Assembly (NCBI GenBank): GCA_012964665.1
Contig: DTTO01000065.1
Span: 1-64,000, forward strand
Reading direction: 5' to 3'
DNA from: Fidelibacterota bacterium
GTDB lineage: Bacteria; Fidelibacterota; Marinisomatia; Marinisomatales; TCS55
Length of the DNA: 64,000 nucleotides
Shown: positions 1 through 9,171 of the stretch, in pieces
Position numbering within the stretch: position 1 is the first letter of the stretch
Layout of the letters: the number at the start of each line of letters is the position of its first letter
Translations under genes and position numbers: made by a program
Notes under the pieces: generated by a model
Databases searched by the model: none
Seen by the model: only the letters and a program-made list of their open reading frames with translations
What the model was told of the DNA's origin: nothing

Positions 1-1277
1 GCAATCATCATACCTTTCATGCCGATACTCATTCCGCCTGCAGCCACAGCCTGCCAGGAATGAGCCGACGTTCCGGGCACCCAGGTTGCAGTCCGAAGAC
101 CTGCTGTAGGCACCATCCAGCTTACATCACCTACATCAGTTGATCCTTTGCCGCGCTTGAAAGCATAGGGCTGAATTTCATTTGCAGAAGAAATCTCTAA
201 ATCAGGTTTTGTCAGGGTTGAATAAATTGATTCAGCAAATTCCTGTTCCTGTCGGGAATATGCGAATCCCCCTGTAGATGCAAGATTATCATACATAATT
301 CTTTGCACCACATCGTTGGCTAGAACCGGGCGGTTGCCATGGATAATTTCGAATTCCATCCGGGTGCTGGTCCCCAATGCTGCTCCCTCTGCTGTCTTGA
401 CTACACGATCCCACATTTCTTCCAAAATGTCAACATTAAAATTCCGTACATAATAATATACTTCTGCAAAGTCTGGCACTACATTAGGTGCATTCCCGCC
501 ATGTGTTATGATATAATGGATGCGGCCATCATCAGGGATGTGTTCCCGCATTAGATTCGCCATATGATTCATGGCTTCTACTCCATCCAGGGCCGAACGA
601 CCTTTTTCCGGTGCACCGGCGGCATGGGCAGAATATCCATAAAATCTGAATTTAGCCGAACGGTTGGCCATGGTGGTTGAGGGATTGGCCGCATTCCTGT
701 CACTGGCATGCCAGTGCAGGACCACGTCCACATCATCAAATAATCCTGCACGAACCATGTAGATCTTTCCAGAACCACCTTCCTCCGCTGGTGTTCCGTA
801 AAGACGTACAGTTCCCTTTTGTTTTGATTTTTTAAGATAATCCTTAACTGCAATAGCTGCGGCTGTAGAAGCTGTACCAAATAAATGATGACCACAGGCA
901 TGGCCGGCACCTCCTTCAATAATTGGTTTACGTTTCGTTGCTACATCCTGAGATATTCCTGGTAGTGCATCAAATTCTGCCAAGATTCCAATAATAGGTC
1001 TTCCAGATCCATATTCCGCTATAAAAGCAGTAGGGATTTCTGCAACGCCAGCTTCAATACTGAATCCTTCATCCGATAATGTTTTTTTAAGCAGGCCAGA
1101 ACTTTTTTCCTCCTGGTACCCTACTTCGGCCCATGACCAGATAGATTTGGCAATGGTTTCATATTTTTTGGCACGTTTATCAATGGCCTTTTGGACATCT
1201 TTTTTATTTGATTGTGCATTAAGGCCAACAGAAATAATCAATCCGTAAATAATGGCAATGCAGTATTTCTTTTTCAT
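1..1277 (-). CDS. M20 family amidohydrolase (AbgB / aminobenzoyl-glutamate hydrolase-like), C-terminus beyond window edge
   Basis: Reverse-strand frame from ATG at 1277 is open to the window edge (MKKKYCIAIIYGLIISVGLNAQ...), with signal peptide and M20-type motifs GILAEFDALPGISQ, GAGHACGHHLFGTAS, GTPAEEGGSGK. Not in the ORF track because it has no stop in the window. Confidence 0.88.
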   Translation of the reverse strand, partial: MKKKYCIAIIYGLIISVGLNAQSNKKDVQKAIDKRAKKYETIAKSIWSWAEVGYQEEKSSGLLKKTLSDEGFSIEAGVAEIPTAFIAEYGSGRPIIGILAEFDALPGISQDVATKRKPIIEGGAGHACGHHLFGTASTAAAIAVKDYLKKSKQKGTVRLYGTPAEEGGSGKIYMVRAGLFDDVDVVLHWHASDRNAANPSTTMANRSAKFRFYGYSAHAAGAPEKGRSALDGVEAMNHMANLMREHIPDDGRIHYIITHGGNAPNVVPDFAEVYYYVRNFNVDILEEMWDRVVKTAEGAALGTSTRMEFEIIHGNRPVLANDVVQRIMYDNLASTGGFAYSRQEQEFAESIYSTLTKPDLEISSANEIQPYAFKRGKGSTDVGDVSWMVPTAGLRTATWVPGTSAHSWQAVAAGGMSIGMKGMMI

Positions 1278-1291
1278 TTTCACCTCAATAA

Positions 1292-2794
1292 TTAAGATTC
1301 TATAGAATTTTCAAGCCGATGATTCATCCAGTGATTCAGCATATAAAAAGCTGCCAGGGCAATCGCCCACTGTACCACACAAGTTGCCACACTGTATAAA
1401 GATGTGGGATCATACCAGTCATCAGGAGCATAAACAGTTGCAGATTGATACATCCACCAAAAAAGCAAAATAGCTCCTAGTGCCGGTACAATATAATTTA
1501 CTACTGAACTCCACCAGCGGGGGAATGCCCAGTCATCTTGGCTCTCAGAGCTTACCTCCTTAATTATTCTGGATAATCCATATTTCACCGCCGCTAAAGC
1601 AACAAACACCCCCGAAAGCATCAGGGCCACACCCCAGACAAAATCCTGGTTTCCCATAATATCCAGATTTCGAGCCGATGGTATACCCATCACAAAGCAA
1701 ACAGTAACAATCCAGCCAATAGCTGTTGTACGTTTCAGTCCTAGATTAATAAGATTACGGACCGGCAACTCCAACATAGAAATAAGAGATGAAAAACCAG
1801 CAAATGTCAATCCAAGAAAGAACAGGGCCGCCAGTGGTTTACCTAAGGGCATTTTGGCAAATAGTTGAGGCATCCAGATAAAAGTCAGGCCTGTTGCCGC
1901 GGGACCGCTGGTTTTCATTACTTCCAGAATTTCCGGCTTGCTCATAGACATTTCATTCCCTAAAATAGAAAATACAGTACTGAATACCATGATGGCTGCC
2001 AGTAGGGATACCATATTATTCCCGATGGCTGTTGTGAATGCATTTTTTATTACACCATAGCGACGACGAATATAAATTGCGTAGGTTAGAAAAAGTCCCC
2101 AACCAGCCCCAGTATCCCATGCATTTTGAGTCAAGGCTTCCAACCAAATGCGAGGATCTTTAAGCTGGGCCCAATCAACAGTGAATAAATAAGAAATTCC
2201 AGATCCAGCTCCGGGCAGGGTTACCGCTCGTACTACGCATAATAGTACAATCCCCAACAAGGTTGGAATAAGGAAGAGATTCACTTTTTCAATGGAAGAT
2301 ACTCCTTTCCAAATAGCAAAGCCGGCTACACCCATGGCCACCGCATGGAATAAAATTGGGAAAAAACTGTTCTGAAAATTATTCCACAAAGCCCATGAAG
2401 CATCCGTCGTATTGGGGAGATTAGTGAATGTCATACTGCCGAAATAATAGATATTCCATCCAACTACGACAGAATAATAAAATACAATTGCCGTGGAAAC
2501 AAAACCAACAAAGCCGCCCATCCATGCAAAGGGTTTTCCCATAAAGTGAACAAAGGCCCCTATTGTACCTTTGCGGGCCTTTCGGCCCATCACATATTCC
2601 GCAATAATGAGGGGAATACTCCATAAGAATAAAAACATAACCCACGCGATGAGGAAACTACCGGCGCCGTTTTCACCGCCATTGGAAGCGGCAATTCGTG
2701 GAAAACGCCAGATATTCCCCGTACCTATAGCAATCCCCAAAGCACTAAGTAAGAAGGTAAAACGTGAAGAAAATCGTGGTGTTGATTCTGACAT
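1292..2794 (-). CDS. Sodium-dependent transporter, NSS/SNF family
   Basis: RFTFLLSALGIAIGTGNIWRFPRIAASNGG is the NSS TM1 signature; about 12 hydrophobic segments. Confidence 0.93.
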   Translation of the reverse strand: MSESTPRFSSRFTFLLSALGIAIGTGNIWRFPRIAASNGGENGAGSFLIAWVMFLFLWSIPLIIAEYVMGRKARKGTIGAFVHFMGKPFAWMGGFVGFVSTAIVFYYSVVVGWNIYYFGSMTFTNLPNTTDASWALWNNFQNSFFPILFHAVAMGVAGFAIWKGVSSIEKVNLFLIPTLLGIVLLCVVRAVTLPGAGSGISYLFTVDWAQLKDPRIWLEALTQNAWDTGAGWGLFLTYAIYIRRRYGVIKNAFTTAIGNNMVSLLAAIMVFSTVFSILGNEMSMSKPEILEVMKTSGPAATGLTFIWMPQLFAKMPLGKPLAALFFLGLTFAGFSSLISMLELPVRNLINLGLKRTTAIGWIVTVCFVMGIPSARNLDIMGNQDFVWGVALMLSGVFVALAAVKYGLSRIIKEVSSESQDDWAFPRWWSSVVNYIVPALGAILLFWWMYQSATVYAPDDWYDPTSLYSVATCVVQWAIALAAFYMLNHWMNHRLENSIES

Positions 2795-2806
2795 AAATTT
2801 TCCTTA

Positions 2807-4570
2807 TTAATTCTTTTGAGATCCAACCCAATCTTTTATCAATTCTTCTAAAACATCCAGAGGTACAGCACCATTCCATAAAACTGCATCATGGAATTCG
2901 CGTACATCAAAATCCCTTCCTAATTCTTTTTCAGCATAGCGGCGCAGTTCCTTGATCTTCAATTCGCCAATTTTATAAGATAGTGCCTGACCTGGCCAGG
3001 AAATATAGCGGTCTGTCTCAGTTGTGCATTCATGGAGCGGAAGAGCTGTATTAGATGCAAGATAATCAATAACCTGTTGACGTTCCCATCCCATAGCGTG
3101 AATACCCGTGTCAACCACTAATCGACATGCACGCCACATTTCGTAGGTCAAACGACCAAAATTACTGTATGGATCGGTATAGAAACCTGCTTCCTTACCC
3201 AACCATTCGCTGTATAAGCCCCAGCCTTCCCCAAAAGCGGATAAATATACATCCCTACGAAAATCGGGTACATTTTCTAGTTCGGCTGCAATGGAATTTT
3301 GAAGGTGATGCCCCGGTACAGCCTCGTGGAAGCTGAGTGCTTCAAGGTTGTACAAAGGTCGAACATCCAGTTTATAAGTATTTACCCAATAATAGCCTGG
3401 CTCGTTGCTTCCTTCTGCTGGTCCAGCATATCGACCCCCGGTGTATTTTGGTGCCAAATCATCCGGTACGGGGGCAACCCCGTAGGTCAGTCTCGGAAGA
3501 GTTTTAAATAGAGACGGTAGTTTCGCATCCATACGCTTGGCAATGAAAGAGGCTTCTTTCAACAATTCTTCAGGTGTATCTGCATAGAATTGTGGATCAC
3601 TGCGAAGGAACTCCAGAAAATCGGCAAAGCTACCTTCGAAACCTATTTCAGCGATAACAGCTTCCATTTCGCTTCTTATCCGTGTCACTTCTTTTAATCC
3701 AATCTGATGTACTTCTTCTGGTGTTAAATCTAATGTAGTGAATTGCCGGACTTTATTTTCGTAATAGGCTTTTCCATCCGGAAGTTCGGACGCACCAAGT
3801 GTAGTTCGTGCATTAGGTCGATACTCATTCACAAAAAAATCTAGAAATGAACGGTATGCTTTGACTACACCATTTATAACGGCTTTTCGGCCTAACTCTT
3901 TCAGGCGTTTTTGATCTGCTCCAGAAATGGAAGGAGGAATCTGATTAAAAGGTTGGTAAAAGGCACTTAACTCAGGAGCATCAACGATATGCGTGGCAAT
4001 AGTTACTTCATAGCCTTCCAAAACAACTTTTGGAACCGTAATACCTGTCTTTATACCCTCTTTCATTAAGGTAATATGTTCTAAAAAATATCGGGGGAAT
4101 TCATTCAAGCGTGAAATGTAATCTTCAAAATCTTTCACCGTTTTAAAAGGCATCGCCAGGTATAACCGTGAGAGACCAGTATGGAACCCGGAATCCGCAT
4201 TCAAAGGCATCAGGTAGTCTTTATATTTTACTCGGGTAACGCGGTCTGATATAATTCGGCGAAAAACACGGTAGTTAATTTTATCCTCTTTGGAAAGGGC
4301 TTCATAATTAATCGCCTCCAAACGACTAAGAATGGCCTGCCAAAACTTGTCACGTCTAGTGATATCTTCCAATGCAACCGATGGCATACGCGCATTGCTG
4401 GTATGGAGTCCGGCATAGGTTGCAAAGAGGGGATTTTCTTTCAGCTGAAATTGACGCGCTTCAGAAAAGATCTGATATAATTCCGCTGTCGGTTCTTTTT
4501 GAACACATCCTGCGAACAGAATGAAAAAAGTAAAGATCCATAACGTATGCACTACTTTATATTTAAACAA
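2807..4570 (-). CDS. DUF885 family (predicted metallopeptidase) lipoprotein
   Basis: N-terminal lipobox (FILFAGC), HEAVPGHHLQ (HExxxGHH) and YSEWLGKEAGFYTDPYSNFGRL typical of DUF885. Confidence 0.85.
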   Translation of the reverse strand: MFKYKVVHTLWIFTFFILFAGCVQKEPTAELYQIFSEARQFQLKENPLFATYAGLHTSNARMPSVALEDITRRDKFWQAILSRLEAINYEALSKEDKINYRVFRRIISDRVTRVKYKDYLMPLNADSGFHTGLSRLYLAMPFKTVKDFEDYISRLNEFPRYFLEHITLMKEGIKTGITVPKVVLEGYEVTIATHIVDAPELSAFYQPFNQIPPSISGADQKRLKELGRKAVINGVVKAYRSFLDFFVNEYRPNARTTLGASELPDGKAYYENKVRQFTTLDLTPEEVHQIGLKEVTRIRSEMEAVIAEIGFEGSFADFLEFLRSDPQFYADTPEELLKEASFIAKRMDAKLPSLFKTLPRLTYGVAPVPDDLAPKYTGGRYAGPAEGSNEPGYYWVNTYKLDVRPLYNLEALSFHEAVPGHHLQNSIAAELENVPDFRRDVYLSAFGEGWGLYSEWLGKEAGFYTDPYSNFGRLTYEMWRACRLVVDTGIHAMGWERQQVIDYLASNTALPLHECTTETDRYISWPGQALSYKIGELKIKELRRYAEKELGRDFDVREFHDAVLWNGAVPLDVLEELIKDWVGSQKN

Positions 4571-4629
4571 ATTTTACTCCTTTAGACATCGTAAGTGTAA
4601 CCCTGCTAATATCAGTTTGCCAAAATAAA

Positions 4630-5811
4630 TCAGGCCAACGCACGGCGCATAATTGCTATATCTGCTTCAAATGTTGTTTGGAGAAGCGGACCAAAAGAAA
4701 ATCGGAAAAATTGTTTTAAAGGAGATTCTTTTCCCAGCCGCGCCATATCACAATCCTTACCTTGCAAAATAGCCGCACCATCCTGATAAAGTCGATCATT
4801 CAATTCAGATGCAGTTAAATTTCCTGGTAGCTTACACCAGTGATAGAAACCACCATTGCCTGAGAATAATTCTATACCCAAGTCAGTAAAGGCCTGCCTA
4901 TAGCGATCTCGTTGACTCGCATAATATTCTGGTATTGCCTTACGTGCAAGATTTATCCGTTTTTTATTTAAAAGTGCTAAAGCATATAGTTGTGATGGCC
5001 TAGAGACCCCGCCCATTCCGAATGAAGAAAAATTTCCCAATATTTCAATATGGCGCTTAGCAGCAACAACCCAGCCAATACGGATACCCGGTGCTTGCAA
5101 TCCTTTTGTAGCCGCACCAGTAATAAAAAAATTAGAGTCATCTATATTTTTAATATATTTTAACGCACTTACAGGTGGGGTATGAAACATTTCATAGGCC
5201 TCATCCACTAGTAAACCGAATGTACCAAAGGATGCAACCTCAACAAGTGCTCTCAGTGTTTCTCCAGATTTTGTAATTCCGGTTGGATTGCATGGATTGC
5301 TTAACATAACCAGATTGCGATGAGAGCTATCCTTTCTAATATAATCTTCTACAGTCGGGCAAAACCCATTATTCACACTGCTTTCTATCAACGAATATTT
5401 TCGGCCAAGCAATCGTAACATATCGTAATAAGGCGTGTACTCTGTTGAGGCAATACGTACATTAATATCCGATTGTAAAAACAAAAGCAATGCGACCAAG
5501 CCCGGCCGACCGCCTGCGAATACCATAATATTTTCTAAATCAATTCCAGCCTCATAATGATGATTATAGTATTCAGCGATTTCATTGCGCAATGCTGGTA
5601 AACCCCAGGCTTTCGGATACAAAAGATCAGCTGAATCTACATCTACACTTTTAGGCATAGCTGGCCCACCGGGTATTTGGGTAGTCAGTGGATAACCCTG
5701 ACTCCAAGGATGGGTACCTGATTCACCCATAGGTGTACCAAACGCTTTCTGAAAAGCATAAAGTGTTTCATAGATTCCCATAGGGGAAACATGATTAAGA
5801 AAACTATCCAA
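4630..5811 (-). CDS. Pyridoxal-phosphate aminotransferase class I/II
   Basis: SNPCNPTG, LLVDEAYEMFH and ATKGLQAPGIRIGWVV PLP-site motifs. Confidence 0.88.
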   Translation of the reverse strand: MDSFLNHVSPMGIYETLYAFQKAFGTPMGESGTHPWSQGYPLTTQIPGGPAMPKSVDVDSADLLYPKAWGLPALRNEIAEYYNHHYEAGIDLENIMVFAGGRPGLVALLLFLQSDINVRIASTEYTPYYDMLRLLGRKYSLIESSVNNGFCPTVEDYIRKDSSHRNLVMLSNPCNPTGITKSGETLRALVEVASFGTFGLLVDEAYEMFHTPPVSALKYIKNIDDSNFFITGAATKGLQAPGIRIGWVVAAKRHIEILGNFSSFGMGGVSRPSQLYALALLNKKRINLARKAIPEYYASQRDRYRQAFTDLGIELFSGNGGFYHWCKLPGNLTASELNDRLYQDGAAILQGKDCDMARLGKESPLKQFFRFSFGPLLQTTFEADIAIMRRALA

Positions 5812-5853
5812 TTTTACCTCTAGAAGAATACAGAAAGAAATCTAACATTATAA

Positions 5854-6078
5854 CTATCCATACATTTCTACCAACTCAGTGTAACCCCCGATAGCTTCTC
5901 CATTAATAACAATTTGCGGAACGGTCATTGCCTTTCCTACCTCAAGGAGCTTTTCACGGGGCCAGCCTATCTGTTCAATATTAATTTCTTCATATTGCCA
6001 GCCTTTTTCTTTAAAAAATCGTTTTGCGGCTGTACAATACGGACACCAGTTCGTAGTAAATATTTTAATATCTTTCAT
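5854..6078 (-). CDS. Glutaredoxin
   Basis: 74 aa, TTNWCPYCTAAKRFF active site, TVPQIVINGEAIGGYTEL. Confidence 0.93.
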   Translation of the reverse strand: MKDIKIFTTNWCPYCTAAKRFFKEKGWQYEEINIEQIGWPREKLLEVGKAMTVPQIVINGEAIGGYTELVEMYG

Positions 6079-6102
6079 TGAATAACTGTAGATTATTTAA
6101 AT

Positions 6103-6128
6103 AAAAAAGGGGAGGCATTTGCCTCCCC
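6103..6128 (-). terminator. Rho-independent terminator
   Basis: Perfect 8-bp stem GGGGAGGC-ATTT-GCCTCCCC (6109..6128), followed on the minus strand by TTTTTTATTT. Confidence 0.85.
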
Positions 6129-6149
6129 TCGATTAGAATTTTTTCGATT

Positions 6150-6248
6150 TTAATTTTCGTGTTTTTCAGCCACTTGGATTATTTTGTGAACAAAATAAAA
6201 CCCACCCATTGATACTACAATGCCAATTACAAAATGAACGAGATCCAT
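6150..6248 (-). CDS. Small single-TM peptide (32 aa) MDLVHFVIGIVVSMGGFYFVHKIIQVAEKHEN
   Basis: Complete ATG-to-TAA frame between the desaturase and the terminator; one hydrophobic helix with a charged C-terminus. Below the ORF-track size cutoff. Confidence 0.55.
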   Translation of the reverse strand: MDLVHFVIGIVVSMGGFYFVHKIIQVAEKHEN

Positions 6249-6274
6249 AGTTCTAAAATACCTTTCGATTGTGA

Positions 6275-7057
6275 TTATTTCGAGGACGAATTTAAAGTTT
6301 TCACCCGATTGACCAAATAATTCTTCTTCTCTTTCACAATTTGAATAATAGACAATTTATCAAATAAACGGATGATAGGATAAATGGGATCAAATTCCCA
6401 TTTGCGTACACCAAAATTTAACCGATTTGGAAAACGGTGGTGGTTGTTCTGAAAAAGTTCACCCAGCGTTAAAAAATCAAAGGGTAATGTATTTTTAGAT
6501 TTATCTTTTATATTTTTGAAATTTCGGTATCCATATTTATGGCCACACCAGTTAACGATAGCACCATGGATGGGTCCCATCAAAAAATGAATCGGCAAAA
6601 GCAGCAAAAACCACCAGGAAGGTGTGAATAAAATATAAAAAAGAACATAAAACGTTCCCCATGCTATTCTTGTTATCCAGTTATCAGCAATGCTTTCCAG
6701 TCTATGCCAGTTAGGAATATTAATCAGCAGGCTCTTCTTTACTTTCATTCTGTTGTTTGTCAAATCACTATAGATTTTTTTTGTTCGCCACATCATACCG
6801 AAAACTGACTTAAAGTGGCTCGGCGAATGTGGGTCATTACTGGTATCACTATGTAAATGATGGAGACGGTGAAGAATGGCGTACCCTCGGGCATTTAAGT
6901 AAGATGATCCTTGGGAGATAAATGTAAAAACATGAAAAAAACGTTCCCAGAATTTGTTCATTTTAAACATTTGGTGGGCACTGTAACGATGTAAAAAAAA
7001 GGTCTGAAAGAATAAGGATGAAAACCAGTGCCCTGTAAAGAATATTACGATAGCCAT
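6275..7057 (-). CDS. Acyl-CoA/fatty acid desaturase family membrane di-iron protein
   Basis: Histidine boxes HRYSAHQMF, HRLHHLHSDTSNDPHSP and NNHHRFPNRLNFG, with TM segments. Confidence 0.88.
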   Translation of the reverse strand: MAIVIFFTGHWFSSLFFQTFFLHRYSAHQMFKMNKFWERFFHVFTFISQGSSYLNARGYAILHRLHHLHSDTSNDPHSPSHFKSVFGMMWRTKKIYSDLTNNRMKVKKSLLINIPNWHRLESIADNWITRIAWGTFYVLFYILFTPSWWFLLLLPIHFLMGPIHGAIVNWCGHKYGYRNFKNIKDKSKNTLPFDFLTLGELFQNNHHRFPNRLNFGVRKWEFDPIYPIIRLFDKLSIIQIVKEKKNYLVNRVKTLNSSSK

Positions 7058-7169
7058 TTCTTATCCAATTTTATTAACTGAAACCAGGATTGAAATTAAA
7101 TATAATTTCATTCTTTGACCAGCCTTTGAATATTCTCTTTTTTTTAGGTAAACTTTGCTGAGTTAAGCT

Positions 7170-8300
7170 ATGACAAAATATATTCGTTATGCTGCAACAC
7201 CCATTCTAGTTTTATTCGGTATTTATTTTGCAATGAAAGGCCAATACTGGATGTGGGTATATGAAGCCATTTTTACATCGATCGTAATATTTGGAGACCT
7301 CTTTTTAGGTGATGATCGATCCCGACCAGAATATGCTGCACCTAAATTACTTAATTTTTTTCTCTATATTAACTTACCCCTATTATTCACTATTCTCGCC
7401 ATCTCCGTCTGGATGGTGGGAAGCCTACCCCTCCCTGCCTGGGGTGCATCATTAATGGCTGCCAGAGAGGAAACTACTTTTATACATTTGGTTGGCTATG
7501 TCGTCGTTCTAGGACTAATGGTTGCTACTGCAGGAACCAATGTAGGACATGAGCTAACTCACCGGAAGCGAAATCGATTTGATATGCTCATGGGCAATTG
7601 GTTATTGGCGCTCACCTGGGATTGTTCTTTTGCCATTGAGCATGTATACGGCCACCATAAATATGTGGCCACATCCATAGACCCAGCCACTGCCAAACGA
7701 GGGCAAAATCCCTATCACTTTATTTTACGCGCAATATTTCTCAATCAGCGAAATGCGTGGATTATTGAAAATAGCCGTTTAGTAAAAAAAGGGCTCAGCC
7801 CTCTTTCCATTCAAAACAGGATGTTAATTGGATACGCCCGTTCAGGTATACTCACTGCTGCCGCTTATTTGTTGTCTGGTTGGACCGGCGTTGTTGTATT
7901 TCTTTTGATAAGTATGGGCGGTAAGGTTGTACTGGAGGGAGTTAATTATATGGAACATTATGGATTGATTCGTGAGGAAGGAACACCAATTCTTCCAAGA
8001 CATTCATGGAATACAAACCGGCGGGTCAGCAGTTTTTTCCTGTTTAATTTAACACGCCATTCATCTCATCATGAAAACACCCAATTAGAATATTGGGAAT
8101 TAAAGACCTACCCGGATGCACCAGAAATGCCCTTGGGTTACCTTTCTTGTGTATATCTGGTCCTATTTATGCCATGGTTGTATCATCGAATCATGGCACC
8201 GAAACTCAAAGATTGGGATTTGAATTTTGCCAGCGAGGGGGAGCACAGATTGGCGCAGGAACAAAACCGTTCCAGCGGTTCACCTTACCTCATGACCTGA
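7170..8300 (+). CDS. alkB: AlkB-like alkane 1-monooxygenase (membrane di-iron hydroxylase)
   Basis: Motifs GHELTHRK, EHVYGHHKYVAT, NYMEHYGL and LTRHSSHH in AlkB order and spacing; multi-TM N-terminus. Confidence 0.88.
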   Translation: MTKYIRYAATPILVLFGIYFAMKGQYWMWVYEAIFTSIVIFGDLFLGDDRSRPEYAAPKLLNFFLYINLPLLFTILAISVWMVGSLPLPAWGASLMAAREETTFIHLVGYVVVLGLMVATAGTNVGHELTHRKRNRFDMLMGNWLLALTWDCSFAIEHVYGHHKYVATSIDPATAKRGQNPYHFILRAIFLNQRNAWIIENSRLVKKGLSPLSIQNRMLIGYARSGILTAAAYLLSGWTGVVVFLLISMGGKVVLEGVNYMEHYGLIREEGTPILPRHSWNTNRRVSSFFLFNLTRHSSHHENTQLEYWELKTYPDAPEMPLGYLSCVYLVLFMPWLYHRIMAPKLKDWDLNFASEGEHRLAQEQNRSSGSPYLMT

Positions 8301-8307
8301 TTAGCTT

Positions 8308-9171
8308 TTATTCAGCCTTGACTAATACAAGGGAAGTGGTATCACTATTAAATGCAGTGAACATGCCCAAGCCGCCATTTATATTGGAATAAGGTTCATT
8401 TAAATCACGCGAGTCCTGTCCGCTGGATTGATATAACAGCACATAGTCCGTTTGGACATGAAATAAAACAATGTTGTGTCGCCCTAAGTGAGTGATAGTA
8501 CTGGCCAACATGGTGTAGGTCGAATCCACGAAAGGCTGGGAGATAAACCGTCGAAATCGAGGCGGCAAATTTCTTTCCAATTGTTCTGGATTCGTTTCCA
8601 CATTATCCATCAATAAATAATGGTACTGGTCTTCCGGATTATCCCAATTTAAATGAACAATATTTGAATCAGCAAAGATCCAACGGATATAATCAATATT
8701 CCGGTTAAATTTTGGGACCCAAAGCGTATCAACGGTGGATGAAAAACTGTCTGGTTTTGCCGGGACCACTGCCTCGGCGGTGAGCTGTTGTTCCATGTAA
8801 TTCACTTGCAATTTAAAGGTGTCTCCTTTGGCAACAATTAGATCATCTCCAGGATAGTAATAGGTGATGCCAAAAGTTGTATCCGTTTCTGTGGTGTCAT
8901 ATGCGTAATCTGGAACAAGTGTGAATTGCTCTAGTCCTCTGGATAAAATCACCTCAGCTGAATCAATTGGAACCGCTACTTCACTTTCATCATCCAGTGC
9001 CAAGGTGGACATTAAAATCACATCTTTCACTGGCTGGCCAGCATAAATATAGGCTCGGACAACAATAATATCTGCATCAGGTACAGGTGCGAGGTCATCT
9101 TCGCAACTAATAGTGAATAATACGCTGGTTAAAAGCCCAATAAAGAAAAATTTGTTTTTCATCTGGTGCAC
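8308..9171 (-). CDS. DUF4249-like lipoprotein partner of TonB-dependent receptor
   Basis: Lipobox-like FTISC, then a DIIVVRAYIYAGQPVKDVILMSTLALDD domain opening typical of DUF4249; directly abuts the TonB receptor gene. Confidence 0.65.
   Translation of the reverse strand: MHQMKNKFFFIGLLTSVLFTISCEDDLAPVPDADIIVVRAYIYAGQPVKDVILMSTLALDDESEVAVPIDSAEVILSRGLEQFTLVPDYAYDTTETDTTFGITYYYPGDDLIVAKGDTFKLQVNYMEQQLTAEAVVPAKPDSFSSTVDTLWVPKFNRNIDYIRWIFADSNIVHLNWDNPEDQYHYLLMDNVETNPEQLERNLPPRFRRFISQPFVDSTYTMLASTITHLGRHNIVLFHVQTDYVLLYQSSGQDSRDLNEPYSNINGGLGMFTAFNSDTTSLVLVKAE

Noticed and set aside
578-919. 113-aa minus-strand ORF
   Set aside because: Alternative frame inside the M20 amidohydrolase, whose correct frame carries clear family motifs.
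7058-7169. Possible Bacteroidetes-type promoter (TTTG ... TAAACTTTG) upstream of alkB
   Set aside because: Spacing in the -7-like element is off by one from the TAnnTTTG consensus and the sigma factor preference of this organism is unknown; insufficient support.
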